NCBI GenBank assembly: GCA_004376695.1
Contig: SOJB01000015.1
Location: forward strand, 1-11,191
DNA from: Dehalococcoidia bacterium
Lineage (GTDB): Bacteria; Chloroflexota; Dehalococcoidia; GIF9; AB-539-J10
Direction of reading: 5' to 3'
Length of the DNA stretch: 11,191 nt
Below the pieces are notes generated by a model that searched no databases, was not told the DNA's origin, and saw only the letters and a list, made by a program, of their open reading frames with translations. Every line of letters begins with the position of its first letter. The stretch's first letter is position 1. The translations under genes were made by a program, and so were the position numbers. This document shows, one piece after another, positions 6,904-11,191 of the stretch.

Positions 6904-7727
6904 GGGAAACGAGCCATTTCGTCCACAGATACCTTCGTCCCAGCATGAGATTCCCTCATATCTGGTGTCCCGGCTGCGGCATCGGAATCTTCATGCAAGC
7001 CCTGATTAGAATCATTGACCGGATCGGATACAGCAAGGACGATGTAGTTCTGGTCTCAGGCATCGGGTGTTCAGGCCGACTCCCCGTCTACGTTGACTTC
7101 AATACAGTTCATACTACTCATGGCAGAGCTCTCACCTTTGCTACCGGGATAAAGCTAGCCAAACCTCGCCTCAAGGTGATCACAATAATGGGGGACGGTG
7201 ACGCCGTGTCCATCGGGGGGAATCATCTCATCCACGCTGCAAGGCGGAATGTGGAGATTGCCAGCTTCATAATCAACAATCAGGTGTACGGTATGACCGG
7301 GGGACAGTGCTCCCCCACCACTCCCTACGGGGCCAAGACTACGTCTTCTCCGTACGGAAACCCTGAGGCTGCCTTCGACGTATCCCGGCTTGTAGAGGTT
7401 GCGGGGGCGACCTTTGTCGGCAGAACGACCGTCTATCATACCACCTTGCTGGATCGACTGATAGAAAAGGCTCTCACAAAGAACGGCTTTGCCATGGTTG
7501 AGGTTATTGCTCAGTGTGTGACCTATTCCGGGCGCTGGTTGGGACTGGGCTCCCCTGCCGAGATGATGGCATGGCAGCGGGATAACTCCGTAACGGTGGA
7601 CAAGGCAAAGCAGCTGAACGAAACTGAGCTCGCAGGAAAGATAGTTATCGGCGTTCTAGCGGATCGAGAAAGGCCAACCTACAATGAAGAATGCGCGAAG
7701 CTCCGCACGAAAGACCTCAAGGTATGA
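6900..7727 (+). CDS. korB: 2-oxoacid:ferredoxin oxidoreductase, TPP-binding beta subunit
   Basis: Binds thiamine diphosphate and a 4Fe-4S cluster and forms the active site with KorA. Visible: CPGCG (Cys23, Cys26), GIGCSGR (54-60, with Cys57), the HTTHGRA segment (71-77), and the TPP/Mg motif starting GDGD (98-101) and ending at Asn126-Asn127 (FIINNQVYGMTGGQ). These are the normal Kor/Vor beta signatures, and the 275-residue length is typical. The start is GTG 6900-6902, overlapping the korA stop in a GTGA, with GGAGG about eight bases before it. It ends 44 bases inside korC. The C-terminal 60 residues are less conserved and carry no obvious motif. Confidence 0.95.
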   Translation: MRETSHFVHRYLRPSMRFPHIWCPGCGIGIFMQALIRIIDRIGYSKDDVVLVSGIGCSGRLPVYVDFNTVHTTHGRALTFATGIKLAKPRLKVITIMGDGDAVSIGGNHLIHAARRNVEIASFIINNQVYGMTGGQCSPTTPYGAKTTSSPYGNPEAAFDVSRLVEVAGATFVGRTTVYHTTLLDRLIEKALTKNGFAMVEVIAQCVTYSGRWLGLGSPAEMMAWQRDNSVTVDKAKQLNETELAGKIVIGVLADRERPTYNEECAKLRTKDLKV

Positions 7728-8286
7728 AATAAGAATCGCCGGTTCCGGGGGACAGGGCATAGTTCTGGCCGGGATAATACTGGCCGAGGCTGCTATTCTG
7801 GACGGCAAATATGTCGCCCAGAGTGAGAACTACGGCCCTGAAGCCAGGGGAGGCAACTCAATCTCCGAAGTGATTGTGAGCGATGAGGAGATTGATTATC
7901 CTCAGGCTATAGAACTGGATGTCCTTGTTGCCCTGACGCAGGAGGCATGCGTCCGCAACCTGCCCGCCATGAAAGAAGGCGGCCTTGTTATCGCGGACTC
8001 AAGCCTGGTGCGCTGGGTTCCCTGGGATAAGGTGGCGCGTCTGCCTTTCCAGCAAATAGCCAGGAACACGGGTGAGCAAAGGGCCGTCAATATGGCTGCT
8101 CTCGGCGCTGTAGCATCGCTCTGTCCCATCGTCTCTTCCGCCTCCTTGGTCAGGGTCATGGCCAAGAGACTCCCCGCATCGAAGGTGGAAGCGAACCGCC
8201 TGGCCTTCAATGAGGCTCTTCAGGCAACCGACAAACTGAAAGACAGCTTTACGTCTTTGAGACCTAAAGACGAGTTTGAGATTTAG
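7684..8286 (+). CDS. korC: 2-oxoacid:ferredoxin oxidoreductase, gamma subunit
   Basis: Gamma subunit completing the Kor/Vor complex; this family probably helps bind CoA or stabilise the assembly. The 200-residue length is normal. It has the N-terminal glycine loop GSGGQG (20-25) followed by GIILAEAA, then SENYGPEARGG (48-57) and the typical VNMAALGA block. The start is ATG 7684, the only ATG, GTG or TTG between there and the conserved glycine loop, so the 44-base overlap with korB appears genuine. GAGAAAGG some 11 bases upstream may act as ribosome binding site. The first 13 residues (rich in Lys, Arg and Ser) are outside the conserved domain. Confidence 0.94.
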   Translation: MKNARSSARKTSRYEIRIAGSGGQGIVLAGIILAEAAILDGKYVAQSENYGPEARGGNSISEVIVSDEEIDYPQAIELDVLVALTQEACVRNLPAMKEGGLVIADSSLVRWVPWDKVARLPFQQIARNTGEQRAVNMAALGAVASLCPIVSSASLVRVMAKRLPASKVEANRLAFNEALQATDKLKDSFTSLRPKDEFEI

Positions 8287-8336
8287 GTTGGACTGACATT
8301 TCTCCGCAGCAGCGGTATTCCAGAAAACCGGGTGAA

Positions 8337-8400
8337 CTCCATTTCTAAACGGGATTGCTGCCACTTACTCCGCCAGCGTGGCAACGACGTAGAAATGGGG
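8337..8400. promoter_or_regulatory. Long nested inverted repeat between korC and the P-type ATPase gene
   Basis: Outer arms CTCCATTTCT (8337-8346) and AGAAATGGGG (8391-8400) pair over ten bases with one G-T wobble. Inner arms TGCCAC (8359-8364) and GTGGCA (8378-8383) pair perfectly around a 13-base loop. Together they could fold into one 64-base stem with an internal bulge. No T-run follows, so a simple intrinsic terminator is unlikely; a cis-acting RNA leader of the ATPase gene, an attenuator or a regulator site fits better (inference). A small CCGC/GCGG hairpin at 8304-8315 may weakly terminate kor transcription. I find no convincing promoter in 8287-8428. Confidence 0.5.
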
Positions 8401-8423
8401 AAGAAGAGAGTTGCCCCGGGGTT

Positions 8424-8430
8424 AGGAGGT
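8424..8430 (+). promoter_or_regulatory. Shine-Dalgarno AGGAGGT overlapping the ATPase start codon
   Basis: A near-perfect anti-16S match that overlaps the in-frame GTG at 8429-8431. A TAG at 8423-8425 blocks any earlier start. If this Shine-Dalgarno is used, normal spacing points to about 8435-8439, where the in-frame codon is ATC (8435), a rare initiator. Confidence 0.5.
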
Positions 8431-11137
8431 GGCAATCAACTGGCATAATCTTACCAGCGAAGAGGTCATAAGCAAGCTCAACTCCTCACGTTCAGGGCTT
8501 TCTGAAGAAGAAGTAAAGAACCGACTGCACCAGCACGGCCCAAACGAGTTGACGGAAAAGGGCAAGAGACCGGCGATTATGGTCTTCTTGCGCCAGTTCG
8601 CCAGTCCTCTCATCTATATATTGCTTGCCGCCGCGCTGATTGAGTTCTTTGTAATACGGAAGCCCATCGACGCCTCCGTCATTCTGGCTGTGGTCTTCAT
8701 CGATGCCGTAATCGGCTTTGTCCAGGAAAGCCGTGCCGAGCGGGCCATGGAAGCACTGAAGAGGCTGACCGTGCCCCAGGCCAAGGTACTGAGAAGAGGC
8801 AGTGTTATTCAGTCTCCCACCAGCCACCTGGTTCCCGGTGATATCGTCGTGTTGGAGGCAGGAGACAAGATTCCTGCCGACGCCAGGCTGGTTGAAGCGG
8901 CAAGTCTATCGGTGGACGAAGCCATCCTCACCGGTGAATCTGTGCCCGTGGAGAAATTCACCGGTGCAATGGAAGGGGAGGCAGCAGTAGCCGACATGGG
9001 TAATATGGCGCACATGGGTTGTGCCGTGGTCAAAGGGCGTGGGGTAGCTGTGGTCACGGCCACCGGTATGAATACAGAGATCGGCAAGATCAGTGCCCTG
9101 ATGCAGGAAGTCAAGCCCCCACCTACTCCACTGCAGCGTAACATCGCTAAGTTGGGACGCTACATCGGCATCGTGGTGCTCGCTATCATCGTGGTGCTGA
9201 TAGTCATCGGGGTGGCGAAAGAATACACCTTTGAGGAGATGTTTACATTCGCGGTTGCCGCTGCAGTTTCCGCAATTCCAGAAGGTCTCCCAGTGATGGT
9301 GACAGTAGCTCTCGCTCTAGGAATGAGGCGCATGGCGAGGAGGCATGCGCTTATCAGGAAATTGCCAGCCGTGGAGACCATGGGCGCCGTCACTGTCATC
9401 TGCTCGGACAAGACGGGGACGCTGACGGAAAGTGAGATGACCTCACGGCAGATATACCTGCCTGGCAGAACAATAGAAATCACGGGAGCTGGCTATCGCC
9501 CCGAGGGCGAGTTCCTGGAAAACGGGCAGAGCCTTGACCCAACAAAGGATAAGAACCTGCTTTTAGCCCTGAGAATCAGCGCCCTGTGCAACGACTCTAC
9601 CCTGAAAGCAGATGGTGATAAGTATCAACTACTTGGGGACCCCACAGAGGGGGCTTTGCTGGTGGCTGCCGTTAAGGCAGGGCTGGACCAGAAAACACTA
9701 CAGAAGGAGCAGCCACGACTGGCTGAACTACCGTTCCTCAGCGAGAAGCGCTACATGGCTACGCTTCATCCCGATTACCATCAGGACGCGAAGGATGGCA
9801 AGGCAGTGGTCCACGTGAAGGGGGCTGTCGATAGGGTGCTGGCGATGTGCAGCAAAGTGCTTGAAAACGGAATCCCTCGGGAAATGACTCCTGAGAGAAT
9901 GGCGGACATCGAGAATAAGAACCTGGAGATGGCATCAAGGGCACTTCGAGTGATGGCTCTCGCCTATAGCGAATCCTCTCCTGCCCCTGAACAGCTTTCC
10001 CATGAGCACCTTGACGGCAGTTTGACTCTGGTCGGTCTGGTCGGGATGATTGACCCTCCCCGGCAGGAAGCTAAGCGGGCGGTTGCCGACTGCAAGCGTG
10101 CCGGCATAAGAGTGGTGATGATAACCGGGGACCAGAAGGCCACGGCGGTGGCCATTGCCCAGGAATTGGGGCTATCCGCCGGCAAAGCACTGACCGGCCT
10201 GGAACTGGACAAGATAAGCGATGAAACGCTCAGCGTCGAAATAGAGACAATCTCAGTCTTCGCCCGCGTTGAGCCGCTCCACAAGCTCAGGATAGTCAAT
10301 ACCCTGAAGTCAAAGGGCTACACCGTCGCCATGACCGGAGACGGGGTTAACGATGGCCCTGCCCTGAGAAGCGCCGACATCGGCATAGCCATGGGTATCA
10401 AGGGTACGGATGTCGCCCGCGAAGCTTCCGATATTATACTCACCGACGACAACTTCGCCTCCATCGTCTCTGCTGTAGAAGAGGGAAGAGTCATCTTCGG
10501 CAATATCCGCCGTTCTGTTTTCTATCTCCTGAGCACCAATGTGGGTGAGTTGCTCACATGGACGCTGGCAATTCTGGCCGGTATTCCCCTGCCCATTGTC
10601 GCTGTTCAGATTCTGTGGATAAACCTGGTTACTGATGGTATCTGCGCCATACCGTTAGGCCTGGAACCAAAGCACAGCAACGTACTGGAGGAACCCCCGC
10701 GTCGAGCAAAGGCAGGAATTGTTTACAGGGGCATGTTGGCAAGGATCGCTTTTGTTGCCCTGTTCATGGCCATCGGTACATTCATAATCTTTAGATTAAG
10801 ATGGGAACTGCCCGTGTTTGGGGAGGATGCAGCCAGGACAATGGCTTTCTCGGTGCTGGTTGCCTTCCAGTGGTTTAATGCCCTCAACGCCCGCTCCGAT
10901 CAGCAGTCGATTTTAAAGCTGGGTTTCTTCGGCAATCGTCTGCTGCTCGGGGGAATAGGACTGGCCATTCTGCTCCAGGTGATGGTAATCTACGCGCCGC
11001 CGTTCCAGAGGTTGTTCGGCACTGTGCCCTTGAACGTCAATGACTGGATAGTCATCGTTCTTGTGGCCGGGAGTGTTCTTGTCGCGGAAGAGGTGCGCAA
11101 ACTGGTGGCGCCGCGCCTCTTTGATCGGGGCAAATAG
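8429..11137 (+). CDS. P-type (P2A, SERCA/PMR1-like) cation-transporting ATPase
   Basis: An ATP-driven membrane pump, probably exporting Ca2+. Of 902 residues, in order: N-terminal cation-ATPase domain (about 4-70), actuator loop LTGES (167-171), helix 4 with PEGLP (284-288), phosphorylation motif DKTGTLT (Asp327), nucleotide-binding GDPTEGALL (403-411) and VKGA, then TGDQK (566-570) and hinge GDGVND (637-642). I count ten hydrophobic segments. Cation-site residues match SERCA in helices 4-6: Glu285, Asn704, Glu707, Asn732, Thr735 and Asp736. In helix 8 the SERCA Glu908 position is Gln814 (VAFQWFNALN), so site I is altered and one ion per cycle is plausible. The call of Ca2+ over Mn2+ or Na+ is inference. 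The start is uncertain by a couple of codons: GTG 8429 is overlapped by the Shine-Dalgarno. It is separated from korC by 142 bases with a large inverted repeat, so it may have its own control. Confidence 0.93.
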   Translation: MAINWHNLTSEEVISKLNSSRSGLSEEEVKNRLHQHGPNELTEKGKRPAIMVFLRQFASPLIYILLAAALIEFFVIRKPIDASVILAVVFIDAVIGFVQESRAERAMEALKRLTVPQAKVLRRGSVIQSPTSHLVPGDIVVLEAGDKIPADARLVEAASLSVDEAILTGESVPVEKFTGAMEGEAAVADMGNMAHMGCAVVKGRGVAVVTATGMNTEIGKISALMQEVKPPPTPLQRNIAKLGRYIGIVVLAIIVVLIVIGVAKEYTFEEMFTFAVAAAVSAIPEGLPVMVTVALALGMRRMARRHALIRKLPAVETMGAVTVICSDKTGTLTESEMTSRQIYLPGRTIEITGAGYRPEGEFLENGQSLDPTKDKNLLLALRISALCNDSTLKADGDKYQLLGDPTEGALLVAAVKAGLDQKTLQKEQPRLAELPFLSEKRYMATLHPDYHQDAKDGKAVVHVKGAVDRVLAMCSKVLENGIPREMTPERMADIENKNLEMASRALRVMALAYSESSPAPEQLSHEHLDGSLTLVGLVGMIDPPRQEAKRAVADCKRAGIRVVMITGDQKATAVAIAQELGLSAGKALTGLELDKISDETLSVEIETISVFARVEPLHKLRIVNTLKSKGYTVAMTGDGVNDGPALRSADIGIAMGIKGTDVAREASDIILTDDNFASIVSAVEEGRVIFGNIRRSVFYLLSTNVGELLTWTLAILAGIPLPIVAVQILWINLVTDGICAIPLGLEPKHSNVLEEPPRRAKAGIVYRGMLARIAFVALFMAIGTFIIFRLRWELPVFGEDAARTMAFSVLVAFQWFNALNARSDQQSILKLGFFGNRLLLGGIGLAILLQVMVIYAPPFQRLFGTVPLNVNDWIVIVLVAGSVLVAEEVRKLVAPRLFDRGK

Positions 11138-11191
11138 ACAGGGCGTTGGCCGCATCATGACAAATAGCTACCGCAAGAACTCCCGCGGGCC

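Noticed and set aside
1..11191. Search for CRISPR arrays, tRNA or rRNA genes, insertion sequences and attachment sites
   Set aside because: I saw no regularly spaced direct repeats, no transposase motifs, no terminal inverted repeats and no RNA gene signatures; the window is almost fully occupied by the listed genes.

Overview
The window looks like a piece of chromosome from a strictly anaerobic bacterium that runs C1 (Wood-Ljungdahl type) metabolism. Two operons diverge from a roughly 230-base control region near position 5300-5540. I suspect a Dehalococcoidia-like Chloroflexota or a similar acetogenic or organohalide-respiring lineage, from the pairing of a long-form formyl-THF synthetase with FolD and a CooC-type ATPase. 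This taxonomic guess is inference only; there is no rRNA or other marker in the window.

Minus-strand operon, read from 5295 down to 1: cooC (nickel-insertion ATPase for CO dehydrogenase), folD (methylene-THF dehydrogenase/cyclohydrolase), fhs (formate-THF ligase), a 226-residue NuoG/HoxU-like iron-sulfur protein, then ald (alanine dehydrogenase, cut by the left edge of the window). FolD and Fhs carry formate to methylene-THF. CooC matures the Ni enzyme that would use the methyl branch. The iron-sulfur protein has binding motifs for one 2Fe-2S and three 4Fe-4S clusters but no catalytic partner in view, so it is probably an electron-transfer subunit for a partner encoded elsewhere. Ald links alanine and pyruvate to this pathway. 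Gaps are 30 to about 55 bases. folD, fhs and ald have clear Shine-Dalgarno sequences.

Plus-strand operon, 5544 to 8286: korD-korA-korB-korC, a complete four-subunit 2-oxoacid:ferredoxin oxidoreductase (ferredoxin-like delta, alpha, TPP-binding beta, gamma). All genes overlap, by 14, 4 and 44 bases. After a 142-base gap containing a long inverted repeat comes a 902-residue P-type ATPase of the P2A (SERCA/PMR1-like) calcium-pump family, 8429 to 11137. The last 54 bases hold no gene that I can see; a CCCGCGGG palindrome at 11182-11189 might be the start of a terminator cut by the window edge.

The points most worth a second look are: (1) the first gene of each divergent operon seems to begin only a few bases after its predicted transcription start, so both messages may be leaderless or nearly so while downstream genes use strong Shine-Dalgarno sites; (2) the orphan multi-cluster iron-sulfur protein inside the fhs-folD operon; (3) an alanine dehydrogenase whose NAD-selecting Asp is replaced by Thr-Arg-Asn; (4) an Fhs with Gln at the position of the cation-binding Glu; (5) a calcium-pump-like ATPase with Gln in place of the site-I Glu of helix 8, and a start region where the Shine-Dalgarno overlaps the only GTG.
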